Of a DNA stretch of 64,000 nucleotides, positions 9,563 to 18,620 are shown piece by piece. The notes beneath the pieces are model-generated. The model was not told the DNA's origin and did not search any database. It saw only the letters and a list, made by a program, of their open reading frames with translations. The position numbers and the translations under genes are program-made. The DNA is taken from positions 1-64,000 of the forward strand of contig NZ_BATP01000020.1 of the NCBI RefSeq assembly GCF_000739615.1, read 5' to 3'. Numbering within the stretch: position 1 is the stretch's first letter; every line of letters begins with the position of its first letter. Source of the stretch: Haloferula sp. BvORR071. Lineage in GTDB: Bacteria > Verrucomicrobiota > Verrucomicrobiia > Verrucomicrobiales > Akkermansiaceae.

Positions 9563-10744
9563 ATGCCATCGCTCTTCCGGCTTCTGTTCGTTCTGCTCTT
9601 CGCCCCACCTGCGATGGCTGGCGAGCTTGCGATCGGCCGCGCCTTCGGCAGCTCGATGGTGCTGCCGATGAATCGGTCCGTGCCAGTGCATGGCCATGCT
9701 GCGGCGGGCAGCGAGGTCAGCCTCCGCTTCGCCGGCCAGGCATTGCGCACGCAGGCTGACGCGCGCGGAAATTGGAGCATCACGCTGGCCGCCATGCCTG
9801 TCTCTGCATCGGGTCGCGAAATGCTGATCCAAGCCGGGGAAGAGAGGATCAAGCTGGAGGACATCCTCGTCGGCCGCGTCTTCCTCTGCTCCGGGCAATC
9901 GAATATGGACTTCTCGCTCTCCCGCGCGGTTGGTGGCGCCGCCGCGGCCAAAGAGGCGAAGAACCACTCCACGCTCCGACTTTTCAATCTAACAGGAGCG
10001 CCCACCGATAACCGGGCCTACGATGCGGCCACCCTCGCGAGCCTCAATACCCGCGATCATTTCCACGGCCAATGGCAGCGCCCTACTGAAGCCTCCGCGT
10101 GCGACTTCTCCGCGATCGCCTGGTGGACCGGCCTGCTGCTTCAGCGACGCGACTCGGTCCCCATCGGCCTGATCGAGAATGCCGTCGGCGGTTCCCCCAC
10201 GGAGGCTTGGCTGCCGCGCGATCTCCTCCAGTCTCAGCGCGAGTATCGCGGCCTGCTCGGCAAGGACTGGCTGCAGTCAGAGATGATGAGTCCTTGGGCA
10301 CGCGCACGCGCGAAGCAGAATCTTGGCAGCCACCTCGATGCCGAGCACCCCTTCCGCCCGGGCTTCCTCTTCGAGTCCGGTGTCCGCGACTTCTCGGGCT
10401 TTCCCTTCGATGGCGTGCTCTGGTATCAGGGCGAGACCAATGCCGAGCTCAATGAACCTACTTGGCACCGCCGTGTGATGACGGATCTGGTCAGCGGCTG
10501 GCGCAGCCGCCTCGGCGACAAGCGCCTGCCCTTCTACATCATCCAGCTTCCGCGCATCGGCGGCAAGGATCCCCTGCGCCGCTACTGGCCGGAGTATCGC
10601 AAGGCGCAGGCCGATGTCGCCAGGAGCCTCGACCGCGTGACCCTCATCGTCACCGAAGACCTCGGCTGGGACTCCCCGGATGTCCATCCGCCCGACAAGC
10701 TGCCGGTGGCGCGGCGCTTGGCGGCAGCGATCCCGCCACCCTGA
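9563..10744 (+). CDS. Sialate O-acetylesterase family protein
   Basis: 393 residues from the ATG at 9563; an in-frame TTG lies two codons upstream but the ATG gives the cleaner signal peptide (MPSLFRLLFVLLFAPPAMA). The protein has an N-terminal beta region, then the SASA hydrolase core: GQSNM at 111-115 carries the nucleophilic serine, WYQGETN lies in the middle, and DVHPPDKL near the C-terminus supplies the Asp-His pair. Family members remove O-acetyl groups from sialic acids, or more widely acetyl groups from sugars, outside the cytoplasm. It is divergent from the sialidase operon, whose main enzyme already contains a SASA domain, so it probably has complementary specificity. At 393 residues it is shorter than many family members (500-650) but has the key motifs. 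Confidence 0.87.
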   Translation: MPSLFRLLFVLLFAPPAMAGELAIGRAFGSSMVLPMNRSVPVHGHAAAGSEVSLRFAGQALRTQADARGNWSITLAAMPVSASGREMLIQAGEERIKLEDILVGRVFLCSGQSNMDFSLSRAVGGAAAAKEAKNHSTLRLFNLTGAPTDNRAYDAATLASLNTRDHFHGQWQRPTEASACDFSAIAWWTGLLLQRRDSVPIGLIENAVGGSPTEAWLPRDLLQSQREYRGLLGKDWLQSEMMSPWARARAKQNLGSHLDAEHPFRPGFLFESGVRDFSGFPFDGVLWYQGETNAELNEPTWHRRVMTDLVSGWRSRLGDKRLPFYIIQLPRIGGKDPLRRYWPEYRKAQADVARSLDRVTLIVTEDLGWDSPDVHPPDKLPVARRLAAAIPPP

Positions 10745-10792
10745 CGCGAAAGCTCGACGACAGCCCGCGCCTCCCGTGCCATCGGTGAAACG

Positions 10793-11986
10793 ATGGCATC
10801 CGACGAGAACGAGCTCCTCCGCTGGCTTCACCGCTCCGCCCTGGCCACGGAGGAGACGGTGGACCGAGCGCGCCGCTGGCTGTGGCGCAGCACTGGCCGG
10901 AATCAGCCACAGGAGATCGCCGCCTACCACGGCTACGCGGATGCCACCGCGGTTCATCTAACAGGTAGGGTGCTGGCCCAGCGCGCCGCGGGCGGACCGC
11001 TGGATGACGACGGCTGGTGGGACAACCTCGTAAATACCTGGCGGCGCTGGGAAAGCGATGAAGTCGCGAATGTGCCCGTGACGATCGGCTTCGGTGATCA
11101 GGAGCAGACGGTGACCACTGACGAGGAGGGCTACTACCAGGCAAGCTTCCCAGCGCCCGCCGGACACCGCGATGAGCTCAGTTGGCAAAGCGCCAGCGCC
11201 GCGGTGGACTCGAAGGAAGGCATGATCCAGGCCACGCACGAAATCCTCATCCCCTCGCCCCGCGCGGCCTTCGGCATCATCAGCGATCTGGACGACACGG
11301 TCATCCACACCGGCATTACCAGCCTGCTGCTCGCGGCGAAACTCACCTTTCTGGAAAATGCCAAGACCCGCAAACCGCTCGATGGCGTCGCTGAACTCTA
11401 TCAGGCACTGCAACGCGGGCTGGCACGGCAGCCGAGGAATCCCCTCTTCTACATCTCCAGCTCGCCTTGGAATCTCTACGACCTGCTGGTGGACTTCCTG
11501 CGTCTGAATGAGATCCCCGCCGGCCCTCTGATGCTCCGTGATCTCGGGATCGATGAAACGAAGTTCATCAAGGAGCAGGGACACGGTCACAAGCGGGAGA
11601 AAGCCCTGCGCCTGATTGATGCCTATCCCTCGCTACCCTTCGTCCTACTGGGCGATTCAGGCCAGCAAGACCCGGAAATCTACGCCGAAATCGCCCGATC
11701 AAGGCCGGGGCGGATCCTCGCCTGCTACATCCGCGACATCGATCCGGACTTCGATTCGGAGCGCGACACCCGTGTCCGGCGCGCCGTCGAGCTCGCCGCG
11801 GCGGCCGGTGTGCCGATGGTTCTCGCCCGCGACAGCGTTAGCATCTCCGAACACGCCCGCAGCCTCGGACTGCTACCGCCGTCTGCCTTACCAGCCGTGG
11901 CGCAGGAGGCAGCGGCCGACAAGCAACGGCCCGAGACCGGCGAGCAAGCGGTTCATGACGCACTGGAATCCCTGCTGCCCGGATAA
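10793..11986 (+). CDS. App1-type phosphatidate phosphatase-like protein (DUF2183)
   Basis: 397 residues, no signal peptide. The N-terminal 150 residues include a beta-sandwich-like part (VANVPVTIGF to YYQASFPAP). The C-terminal part is the HAD-like catalytic domain of the App1/DUF2183 family: SDLDDTVIHTG at 164-174 supplies the DxDxT nucleophile motif (Asp165, Asp167, Thr169), followed by FYISSSPWNLYD and, later, LLGDSGQQDPEIY. In yeast, App1 is a Mg-dependent phosphatidate phosphatase at endocytic sites; bacterial relatives are common but little studied. It starts 48 bases after the esterase gene and may be in its transcript, though a cytoplasmic lipid phosphatase has no obvious link to sialic acid. 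Family call strong, substrate inferred. Confidence 0.82.
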   Translation: MASDENELLRWLHRSALATEETVDRARRWLWRSTGRNQPQEIAAYHGYADATAVHLTGRVLAQRAAGGPLDDDGWWDNLVNTWRRWESDEVANVPVTIGFGDQEQTVTTDEEGYYQASFPAPAGHRDELSWQSASAAVDSKEGMIQATHEILIPSPRAAFGIISDLDDTVIHTGITSLLLAAKLTFLENAKTRKPLDGVAELYQALQRGLARQPRNPLFYISSSPWNLYDLLVDFLRLNEIPAGPLMLRDLGIDETKFIKEQGHGHKREKALRLIDAYPSLPFVLLGDSGQQDPEIYAEIARSRPGRILACYIRDIDPDFDSERDTRVRRAVELAAAAGVPMVLARDSVSISEHARSLGLLPPSALPAVAQEAAADKQRPETGEQAVHDALESLLPG

Positions 11987-11993
11987 GCTTTAT

Positions 11994-12015
11994 AAATCTT
12001 TTATACAGAAGATTT
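11994..12015 (+). terminator. AT-rich hairpin after App1-like gene
   Basis: A perfect 7-base inverted repeat, AAATCTT (11994-12000) and AAGATTT (12009-12015), begins 7 bases after the stop codon at 11986 and is followed by TAGCATTT. It could be a weak terminator. In this GC-rich genome the AT-rich stretch could instead be promoter sequence for the gene at 12093. Confidence 0.3.
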
Positions 12016-12092
12016 TAGCATTTAACCTGAGATTTGCGTATTGTCGCCTCTCTCCCCTTGAAACACCGGGGTTCCTGACCTAGTTTCCGTGA

Positions 12093-12599
12093 ATGGAGAC
12101 CGTTGAGAGCCTTCGCGAGAAGTTCATGGAGAACAAGCCGGCGCCCCTGCCGCAGGAAGCCTACGAGGGGGAACAAGCACGCCGCCGTCGCAAGACCATG
12201 GCCGAGAACCACGCGATCCCCAAATGGGGCTGGGCGGTGGTCGGTGTGGCATTGGTCGTAGTGGGTGCCGCCACGATCTTCGCCTACCTCGGCAAGCAGG
12301 CTTTGGTAAACTCCATGCCGGACGTGATGCAGTGGGGCTACTACAGCGTGATCGCCCTCGCCGCACTGGTGGTCTACTTCCTGCCTGCAATCATCGCGCT
12401 GAACTACCGCGTGCGCCGCTCCGGAGCAGTCACCGTGATGAACTTGCTGCTGGGTTTCACTGGAGCCTTCATTCCGCTCCTCACCGCGGAGCATGCCGTG
12501 ACGCTCTACCTGCTCCTCGGCTTCAGCTTCTTCCTGTGGATGCTTACCCTCGTGTGGTCGATCGCCGAGGCGGAGACCCGGGATCTGCACGGTCATTGA
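12093..12599 (+). CDS. Small membrane protein, superinfection-immunity-like
   Basis: 168 residues: a charged cytoplasmic N-terminus of about 45 residues, then about four hydrophobic segments (near 46-68, 80-105, 112-128 and 135-155). The segment YFLPAIIALNYRVRRSGAV followed by NLLLGFTGAFIPLL resembles the superinfection-immunity (PF14373-type) fold, in which a YxLPxxIA segment is followed by a conserved NLxLGxT helix. That family was named from a T4 phage protein but is widespread in bacteria with no known phage link. There is no neighbour suggesting a pathway: it is 106 bases after the App1-like gene and convergent with the next gene. Family assignment is tentative; inner-membrane location is clear. 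Confidence 0.6.
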   Translation: METVESLREKFMENKPAPLPQEAYEGEQARRRRKTMAENHAIPKWGWAVVGVALVVVGAATIFAYLGKQALVNSMPDVMQWGYYSVIALAALVVYFLPAIIALNYRVRRSGAVTVMNLLLGFTGAFIPLLTAEHAVTLYLLLGFSFFLWMLTLVWSIAEAETRDLHGH

Positions 12600-12674
12600 A
12601 ATCAGGCATCCCTTTGCTCCTGTCGGAGTGAGAGAGACCGGACGACCGATCTGGAGCCTTTTCGCGTCAAGGGT

Positions 12675-13448
12675 TCATGGCTCAAGCGCGGGTATTTTAC
12701 CGACCTTGGAAGGCTGGCAGCCGCAGACGACGCAGCCGCAGCCATCTTTTCCGCAGCAATTGGCGTGGCACTTGGTGATATTGACGCAGTTCATGCTGAA
12801 TCGGTTCCCCCGGTCTTTCTCGTAGGACCAGCCACTCAAGCTGCGATGCGATACGTTCCCTGAGCGTTCCGGCTGGATCAGCCCGGCGGTCGAATAGTGG
12901 TTGTTATTCCCCGTTCCGAAAGGTCTGGCGGGATTTCCCAAGGGGCCCGCCATTCGCTTGTCCGCCGCCGGCGCTTCGGGTGCAGGGATCACCGTGGGAA
13001 CCGCCGCCTTGGCCGCGGCAGCCGCACCCGCGGGACGAACTCTGACCGAGTCCTTCACGATGGAAAACTCAACGCCAGCTTGCCCGCCAAGATGGCGGAG
13101 TGCCTCCCAGAACGGAACCGATTTCAGGTCGAGGGTCAGCTCGTAGCGCGGCTTGAAATCCGCTGGCAGCTCGACCACGAAGGGAACCTGCAACGCATCT
13201 TGCGGTGATGCCAATGCCTTGATCTGAAGATACACAAGGGCATCCGTGAAATCAGCGTTGTGGAAACGGACCTCCGGCAGGACCCTCGCTTCGAGCTGCC
13301 GCTGCAGCGCCGGCTTGAAAATAGTTGGCTCGCCCGCCCGGGCCGGGCCGCCCAAAAGCAAACATCCGATCACGAGCCCTGGCAGGGAAGTGCTGAGCTT
13401 CGTTCCCGGAGCCTTCATGTGGAAACGTTGATGGCAGGAAGTCTTCAT
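12675..13448 (-). CDS. Secreted protein with secretin N-domain-like region and Cys-rich tail
   Basis: 257 residues; hydrophobic signal region about 20-39 ending ARA. ATG13448 is the longest start, but a later ATG at 13418 (MKAPGTKLSTSL) would give a more standard signal peptide and no ribosome site separates them. Residues about 45-150 (VRFHNADFTDALVYLQ, then VPFWEALRHLGGQAGVEF) resemble the small alpha/beta STN/secretin N-domain-like module frequent in planctomycete and verrucomicrobial secreted proteins. An Ala/Pro linker follows, then a segment rich in Gly, Asn and Ser, and finally a tail with eight cysteines in about 25 residues (CHANCCGKDGCGCVVCGCQ). The tail suggests metal binding or disulfide cross-linking. 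No neighbour gives a function. Confidence 0.65.
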   Translation of the reverse strand: MKTSCHQRFHMKAPGTKLSTSLPGLVIGCLLLGGPARAGEPTIFKPALQRQLEARVLPEVRFHNADFTDALVYLQIKALASPQDALQVPFVVELPADFKPRYELTLDLKSVPFWEALRHLGGQAGVEFSIVKDSVRVRPAGAAAAAKAAVPTVIPAPEAPAADKRMAGPLGNPARPFGTGNNNHYSTAGLIQPERSGNVSHRSLSGWSYEKDRGNRFSMNCVNITKCHANCCGKDGCGCVVCGCQPSKVGKIPALEP

Positions 13449-13730
13449 GGTGCGGGCTATGAGATGAATTGGAGGTTCTCATCCTGATCACGTGAGCCGG
13501 TCACAAACTGCCGCCTCATGAGAATTGAAGCGATGAGCGGGTTTTTGAATCCCATCAACTTTCACCCTGGCAGGAAGCTGCCGGAGAAGTGTCAAAAGAT
13601 TGTCAAATCTGTTCAGACACGCGCTCCGCACCGCATGGACTCGCCTCGAACTCGGTCTTAAGCCCCAACCCTCTTAAACCGCGGCTTGTGCCCATCATCG
13701 GCAGAAGTCCTCTGCCGTCTGAGATAAGAT

Positions 13731-15035
13731 CTACAGCCTTCCCGCTGCCTTGATGTCGAGGTAGCGGTTCGCGAGTGCGATCGGGAACTGCTGGGCTGGG
13801 ACGTCCAGAGTCAGGATCCCGAAACCCTGGAGAGTGGCCAAGACCTCCGCGCGTTCGGCATCGTAGCGTTCGGCGGCGGCGAAGCGGAGGGCATCGCCAA
13901 AATCCTCAATCGGTTTGGTTCGGGCGTTTTCCACCGACCGCTCGCGCAGACTGGCGAGCAGCACCAGATGCTTCGAGCGCAAGAGGCGCAAGGCGGGCAC
14001 GATTTCGGAGGCGTCCTCGCCGCGGAGGTTGGTCATTACCACCACCAGCGCACGGCGCTTCTGGTGGGCCAGCAGGCGCTCAGCGGCGGCAGAGAAATCG
14101 CTGGGTTCAGGCGTGGTGCGGTAGTCGAAGAGGTGATTCAGCAGCACCGACATCGAGTGCGAGCCCTTCACCGGTGGCAGCCAGCGGTTGGTGCCGCCGA
14201 AGGCTTGGACGCCGACTTGGTCACCCTGGCGGAGAGCCACGTAGGCCAGCAGCAGCATGGCGTTCAAGCAGTGGTCGAACTGCGGTAGTTCACCATCCAT
14301 GGCGCGCATGCGGCGGCCGGTATCGGTGAGGAAGACGATGTTCTGATTGCGCTGCTCCTGGAACTCGCGGCTGATCAGCATCGCGCGGCGCGAGGTCGCC
14401 TTCCAATCGATCTGCGACATGGGGTCGCCCTCGCGATACTCGCGGAGCTGGTGGAAATCGCGGCTGCTGCCCGCGAAGGATTTTCGCACGATGCCCATTT
14501 GCTCCTGGCGGTGCTGCAGACTGAGAAGCGCGAAGCGGAGGACCGGCTCATAGTCCGGATAGACCTTCACTTCTTCCGGCGCGCCGACGAGGTAGCGGCG
14601 AAGCCATCCACCTAACAGCGACCAGCGGCGCACGTGGACTTGCCCGAAGGTCGAGATTCCACGCTCAATGATCCGCACCGCATGAGTCACCCGCGCCTTG
14701 CCCTGCGGTGCGATCGTGCCGCTCCACGGCATCGACTCGGCCTCGGCACCGGCAGGTACGCCATCGAAGATCTCCACCCGAGCGGGCACGCCGCCGGTAT
14801 TGCGGATTTCGAGGCGCACATCCGACTTCTCCCCGACCGCAAAGCGCCCGGGCAGGCGGCGGCTGATCTCCACTTTCTTGAGCAGTAGCAGGACGATGGC
14901 ATCCAGTAGGGCCACGGCTCCGAGCACGCTGCCACTGATCCACCAAGCCTTGGCAAGATCATGCCAGACCGAGGCAGCCAGCCCGAAGAGGGCCCAGGCC
15001 ACCACGATCCATAGCGTTCTACCCGTCGGACTCAT
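13731..15035 (-). CDS. DUF58 domain protein (vWA-like)
   Basis: 434 residues from the ATG at 15035; the open frame runs 75 codons further upstream inside the MoxR gene, but that part is a shadow. The start overlaps the MoxR stop (TAATG), indicating translational coupling. Two N-terminal membrane segments (LWIVVAWALFGLAASVWHD and the next hydrophobic stretch) anchor it. A beta domain follows, then the DUF58 hallmark DFHQLREYREGDPMSQIDWK, and a von Willebrand A-like half with IVFLTDTGRRM. DUF58 proteins act beside MoxR AAA+ ATPases, which are thought to remodel or activate partner proteins carrying vWA domains. It is the last gene of the six-gene cluster. Family call strong; the client process is unknown. 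Confidence 0.88.
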   Translation of the reverse strand: MSPTGRTLWIVVAWALFGLAASVWHDLAKAWWISGSVLGAVALLDAIVLLLLKKVEISRRLPGRFAVGEKSDVRLEIRNTGGVPARVEIFDGVPAGAEAESMPWSGTIAPQGKARVTHAVRIIERGISTFGQVHVRRWSLLGGWLRRYLVGAPEEVKVYPDYEPVLRFALLSLQHRQEQMGIVRKSFAGSSRDFHQLREYREGDPMSQIDWKATSRRAMLISREFQEQRNQNIVFLTDTGRRMRAMDGELPQFDHCLNAMLLLAYVALRQGDQVGVQAFGGTNRWLPPVKGSHSMSVLLNHLFDYRTTPEPSDFSAAAERLLAHQKRRALVVVMTNLRGEDASEIVPALRLLRSKHLVLLASLRERSVENARTKPIEDFGDALRFAAAERYDAERAEVLATLQGFGILTLDVPAQQFPIALANRYLDIKAAGRL

Positions 15036-16084
15036 TACTGCCTCGGTGCGGGCACGGACTCGACGATGATCTTGAGCACCTCGTCCATCGATTGGCCGCC
15101 CATGGCGACTTCCGGGGCGAGTTGGACGCGGTGGCGGAGGACCGGCAGGGAGGCTGCCTTGATGTCGTCCGGGATCACATAGTGGCGGCCGTACATGAGT
15201 GCGATGGCCTTGCCGATGCGCACCAAAGCGATCGCACCGCGGGTGCCGGCACCGAGCCACACAGTCTTCGCTTCGCGCGTGGCCTGGACGATCGCCACGG
15301 CGTAGTCGACCACCTCACGGACCACTTGGACCGCTGCGGTGGCAGCTTGGGCACGGACTACATCTTCCGGCGTGGCCACAACCTGCAACACCTTGGTGGC
15401 GTTGTCGCCCGGCGCTTCGGCAGCGGCACGCGCCACGATCTCCGACTCCGAAGTCTTGTCCGGATAGTCGATGAGGATCTTCATCAGGAAGCGGTCGAGC
15501 TGAGCTTCCGGAAGTGGATAGGTGCCTTCGTGTTCCACCGGGTTCTGCGTGGCCAAGGTCATGAAGGGCGGCGAGAGACTCAGGGTCTCACCATCGATCG
15601 TGACCTGGCGCTCCTGCATCACTTCCAGCAGCGCGGCCTGGGTCTTGGCCGGGGCGCGGTTGATTTCGTCCGCCAGCAAAAGATTACAGAAGACCGGCCC
15701 GCGGCGGAGCTGGAAGGTCTGGCTCTTCATGTCGAAGAGGCGGAAGCCAGTCACGTCCGAAGGCATCAGATCAGGCGTGAACTGGATGCGGCCGAAAATC
15801 CCGCCGAAGGCCCGTGCGAGGCCGAGCACCAGTTGGGTCTTGCCGAGACCAGGCTTGCCTTCAAGCAAGACGTGGCCGCCTGCCAACAAGCCGGCCAGCA
15901 CTTGGCTAACAACTTCACGCTGACCCAGCACGGCATGCTCCACCTGGGCGCGCAGGCGGGCTACCAGTGCCGAGGCATCCGGCGCTTGCGGCTGCGGCTG
16001 GTCCGCCTGGAAGTGCTCCGGCACGGCGGCCGGTGGCTGGTCCACCGGAGGAGGTGGTGGTTGATACATCGCATCTTCAGTCAT
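15035..16084 (-). CDS. MoxR-family AAA+ ATPase
   Basis: 349 residues. A Pro/Gln-rich N-terminus of about 40 residues precedes the AAA+ core: Walker A GKPGLGKT at 76-83, Walker B LLLADE at 135-140 followed by INRAPAKTQAALLEVMQE (a MoxR signature), sensor region MTLATQNPVEHEGTYPLPEAQLDRF, and a C-terminal lid with LRHRVQLAPE. MoxR ATPases are chaperone-like and act on vWA-domain partners; the DUF58 product next door is the expected client. The start overlaps the DUF4350 stop by 4 bases (ATGA) and the stop overlaps the DUF58 start by one base. All catalytic elements are intact. Cytoplasmic, peripheral to the membrane complex by inference. Confidence 0.93.
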   Translation of the reverse strand: MTEDAMYQPPPPPVDQPPAAVPEHFQADQPQPQAPDASALVARLRAQVEHAVLGQREVVSQVLAGLLAGGHVLLEGKPGLGKTQLVLGLARAFGGIFGRIQFTPDLMPSDVTGFRLFDMKSQTFQLRRGPVFCNLLLADEINRAPAKTQAALLEVMQERQVTIDGETLSLSPPFMTLATQNPVEHEGTYPLPEAQLDRFLMKILIDYPDKTSESEIVARAAAEAPGDNATKVLQVVATPEDVVRAQAATAAVQVVREVVDYAVAIVQATREAKTVWLGAGTRGAIALVRIGKAIALMYGRHYVIPDDIKAASLPVLRHRVQLAPEVAMGGQSMDEVLKIIVESVPAPRQ

Positions 16085-17193
16085 GAGAGGGATAGGTGGA
16101 TCTTCTGCAAATCGGCGATCACACGGGTGAAGGTCCCGGCATCCGGCGGACGCTCCTGAGTCATCGCGCGCTCGGCGCGCTCACGGCCGATGCCGGAGCG
16201 TTCGCCGATCCACTCGAAGAGATCGATCCCGCGCTGCGCGGCGGCGGAGTGGCGTTGCGCCCGTTCAATAATCAATTCACGCAACGGGCGCAGCATCGCC
16301 GAGCCGCGGTCGAGCCGCCATTGGAAATCGCCCAGCGCTTCGAGGTGGTGATCGTAGTCGCGCAGGTTTGAGCGCGCTTCCTCGCGGCGCAGCGGGCCGA
16401 AGCGCGGCATGTTCTTCCACAACCAGACAAGGGTGAGGGCAAACAAGCCGATCAGAGCCGGCCAAGCATTCCGCCACAGAAGATTCCAGAGTGAGAGCGC
16501 GGCATCCCGTACCACGATGATGCGCCCCTCATTCGGCGATTGCTCCGCCAGGGCCAGCAGCAGCGCCGCGTGTTCATGATCGGCGATGTAGCGGTTCCGG
16601 AAAGGCCGGGCATCGGTCATCACGCTGATCAGTCCCTCACCGTAGGCACACTGACCAAACAGCCCCGCCGGCCCCTTGAATGCCGAGACCGTGGCAAAGG
16701 ACTCCGCGAAGACCTGATAGGTTTCCTCACCCGTCTTCAGTTCTTCCGCCGTCTGCTTCTTGTCCGTGGACTCACCGAGCTCAAGCCGCATCGCGGTCAG
16801 CCACTTCTTCAGCGGTGCCGGCACCACCTCTTCATCCTCGTCCCGGTAGCGGGAGTGGAATTGTGACCAGTCGTCGATGTAGGATTCGGCATTCTCCACC
16901 AGGCAGACCAAGTGGCCGCCGTTCGACACCCAGGTGGCAACCTCACGCACGTAGGTCTCCGTCGAGAGCACCGAGCCCGGAACGATCAACATCGAGGCAT
17001 CGTGATCCAAGTCCGGCCAGCCCGGCTCGCTTTCGACCGTGTAGCCGTAGCGCTCCAAGAAGCGCTCCGCAGCAAGGTAGGCATCCAGCCGGGCCTTCCC
17101 CTTGTAGCCGATCTCACGGATGATGGTCTGGTGGGAGCCACAGCCGGCAAGCAAAAGACCCAGGAAGCAGGCGAGCCAATGCCAGCGTTTCAT
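16081..17193 (-). CDS. DUF4350 lipoprotein
   Basis: 370 residues. The N-terminus MKRWHWLACFLGLLLAGCGS is a lipoprotein signal with lipobox LLAGC, so the mature protein is probably acylated at Cys18. The DUF4350 region follows (AERFLERYGYTVE, then MLIVPGSVLSTETYVREVATWVSNGGHLVCL), resembling a glutamine-amidotransferase-like fold used for ligand sensing. A membrane segment (WPALIGLFALTLVWLWKN, about 240-260) leads to a cytoplasmic C-terminal helical region. DUF4350 genes recur between DUF4129 and MoxR genes in this type of cluster. The start overlaps the upstream stop by 4 bases and its own stop overlaps the MoxR start. A signal-receiving role is inferred, not shown. Confidence 0.8.
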   Translation of the reverse strand: MKRWHWLACFLGLLLAGCGSHQTIIREIGYKGKARLDAYLAAERFLERYGYTVESEPGWPDLDHDASMLIVPGSVLSTETYVREVATWVSNGGHLVCLVENAESYIDDWSQFHSRYRDEDEEVVPAPLKKWLTAMRLELGESTDKKQTAEELKTGEETYQVFAESFATVSAFKGPAGLFGQCAYGEGLISVMTDARPFRNRYIADHEHAALLLALAEQSPNEGRIIVVRDAALSLWNLLWRNAWPALIGLFALTLVWLWKNMPRFGPLRREEARSNLRDYDHHLEALGDFQWRLDRGSAMLRPLRELIIERAQRHSAAAQRGIDLFEWIGERSGIGRERAERAMTQERPPDAGTFTRVIADLQKIHLSLS

Positions 17194-18620
17194 GCCGACC
17201 TCCTTTCTGAAAAGGGCCAGCGCGCACAGAGCTCGCGAATCGTCTCATCCGCCGGAACGGTGCGCCCGTAGGCAAGGCGCATCCATGCCTCGGTAAGCCC
17301 GCCGAAATAGGGCGCGTGCGGGGCGGCCTCCGCGGCCACCCGGCGCATGCAATCGCTCTCGGTGTCCGACTCCGAGATCTCAACCTTGCCAGCTTCGATC
17401 AGGCGCGAGATCGCGCCGCGATAAAGCAGGCTCATCGCCTCCTGGCGGCGGCCCACGCGCCACAACTCCAACGCCGCAGCCGGAATATCCGGCGGCAGGG
17501 TCTCGGGGGCCACATCCATGCCCATCACCACCCGTGCCGGCGGCGGGCGGAGGCGCCCTCCAGAGTCCACGGACCTGCCCCGGAGGAGATGGCGATAGCG
17601 CCAAATCAAGCTCACCACAAAAGCGATGGCAGCGGCGAGGACGAGATAGAGAACGATCTGCCCCAAGACGCCCAGCCACGAGAGATCGGCACCACCGCCG
17701 CCCGAAGGCTTGGGAGCATCAGGTGCCCGTTCCTCGACCTTGTGGATGGTGAAGTCCTCATGGGACTTCACGCTGTCGATGGTTTCCTTCGGAGTGGTTG
17801 CCGCGTCCGCAGCGGGCACCGAGAACATGATCAGAATCACCGCCAGCAAGGCGCTGCTCGCACCCCGCAGCCGGTTCGCCAGACGGCGGAAAGCCAGTTC
17901 AACATCCCAGCCCTCGATCCACGTACGATGGTTCACGTAAATGCCGAAGCCCGCACCCGTGGAAAAAACATCCACCAGCGACATGGACAAGAGGCAGGAC
18001 AGGGTGATCGACCACATCAAGGTCCCGGGCAGGTCCAGCCAGGAGCCATCCCAGCTGTCGAGTGCGATCCACCATTCCTCGCCGGTCTGGTGGGGCAGGA
18101 AGAGCACTCCGGTGCCGAAGATTGCCGCCGCCAGCCAGATCGTCAGGGCGACGCGCCATAGGGCCAGCGCCACCACCGTGGCGTCACCGCGGCGCAGCAG
18201 CAGACGCACACGCTGGGCATAGTCCTTGCCGCGCAGTCCTTCCAGATCCTCCACTGCCATCGTCAGCGGCCGCCAGGGCGAGAGCCGCGCCCAGATCATG
18301 CGGAAAAAGAAACGCCGGAAGATCGCCCGCGGCCACTCGCGGAAGGTCGCCTTCCACGAAGGCAACTCGCCAAAGAGGTGGCGGCTGACCACGAACAGCA
18401 CCATCCGCGAACCGATCGGCACAAACCACAGGCAGACCAGCAGTAGCAGGATCGGCGTGTCGTGAAGAAAAACGAAACTGAGCACGACCACCGGCAGCAT
18501 GCCGAGCCACCAGCAGACGAAGAGGCGCCAGAAATCGCGCCGTGCCAACGCCAGGCCGAGATCCACGGCCTCCCAATCGCTGCGCGGACGGAGTTCCGCC
18601 GTCACATCTTCAAGCCGCAC
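17190..18620 (-). CDS. Multi-spanning membrane protein with C-terminal DUF4129 domain
   Basis: 476 residues with several membrane segments in the first half (for example LFVCWWLGMLPVVVLSFVFL and LWRVALTIWLAAAIFGTGVL), then a periplasmic stretch, a further membrane helix near 325-345 (IVLYLVLAAAIAFVVSLIW), and a cytoplasmic C-terminal DUF4129 domain. That domain shows ALELWRVGRRQEAMSLLYR and the following acidic and aromatic-rich segment. DUF4129 is often fused to transglutaminase-like proteins near MoxR/DUF58 pairs. It overlaps the upstream SpoIIM-like gene by 11 bases and the downstream lipoprotein gene by 4. Function within the cluster is unknown; a membrane scaffold is a reasonable inference. 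Confidence 0.78.
   Translation of the reverse strand: MRLEDVTAELRPRSDWEAVDLGLALARRDFWRLFVCWWLGMLPVVVLSFVFLHDTPILLLLVCLWFVPIGSRMVLFVVSRHLFGELPSWKATFREWPRAIFRRFFFRMIWARLSPWRPLTMAVEDLEGLRGKDYAQRVRLLLRRGDATVVALALWRVALTIWLAAAIFGTGVLFLPHQTGEEWWIALDSWDGSWLDLPGTLMWSITLSCLLSMSLVDVFSTGAGFGIYVNHRTWIEGWDVELAFRRLANRLRGASSALLAVILIMFSVPAADAATTPKETIDSVKSHEDFTIHKVEERAPDAPKPSGGGGADLSWLGVLGQIVLYLVLAAAIAFVVSLIWRYRHLLRGRSVDSGGRLRPPPARVVMGMDVAPETLPPDIPAAALELWRVGRRQEAMSLLYRGAISRLIEAGKVEISESDTESDCMRRVAAEAAPHAPYFGGLTEAWMRLAYGRTVPADETIRELCARWPFSERRSA

Noticed and set aside
13590-13610. Direct repeat TGTCAAA in the gap upstream of the Cys-rich protein
   Set aside because: Two short copies in a 282-base gap are not enough to call a site.
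15036-15260. N-terminal 75-codon extension of the DUF58 gene
   Set aside because: It lies inside the MoxR gene in another frame and is Arg/Pro-rich; the ATG at 15035 coupled to the MoxR stop is the expected start.
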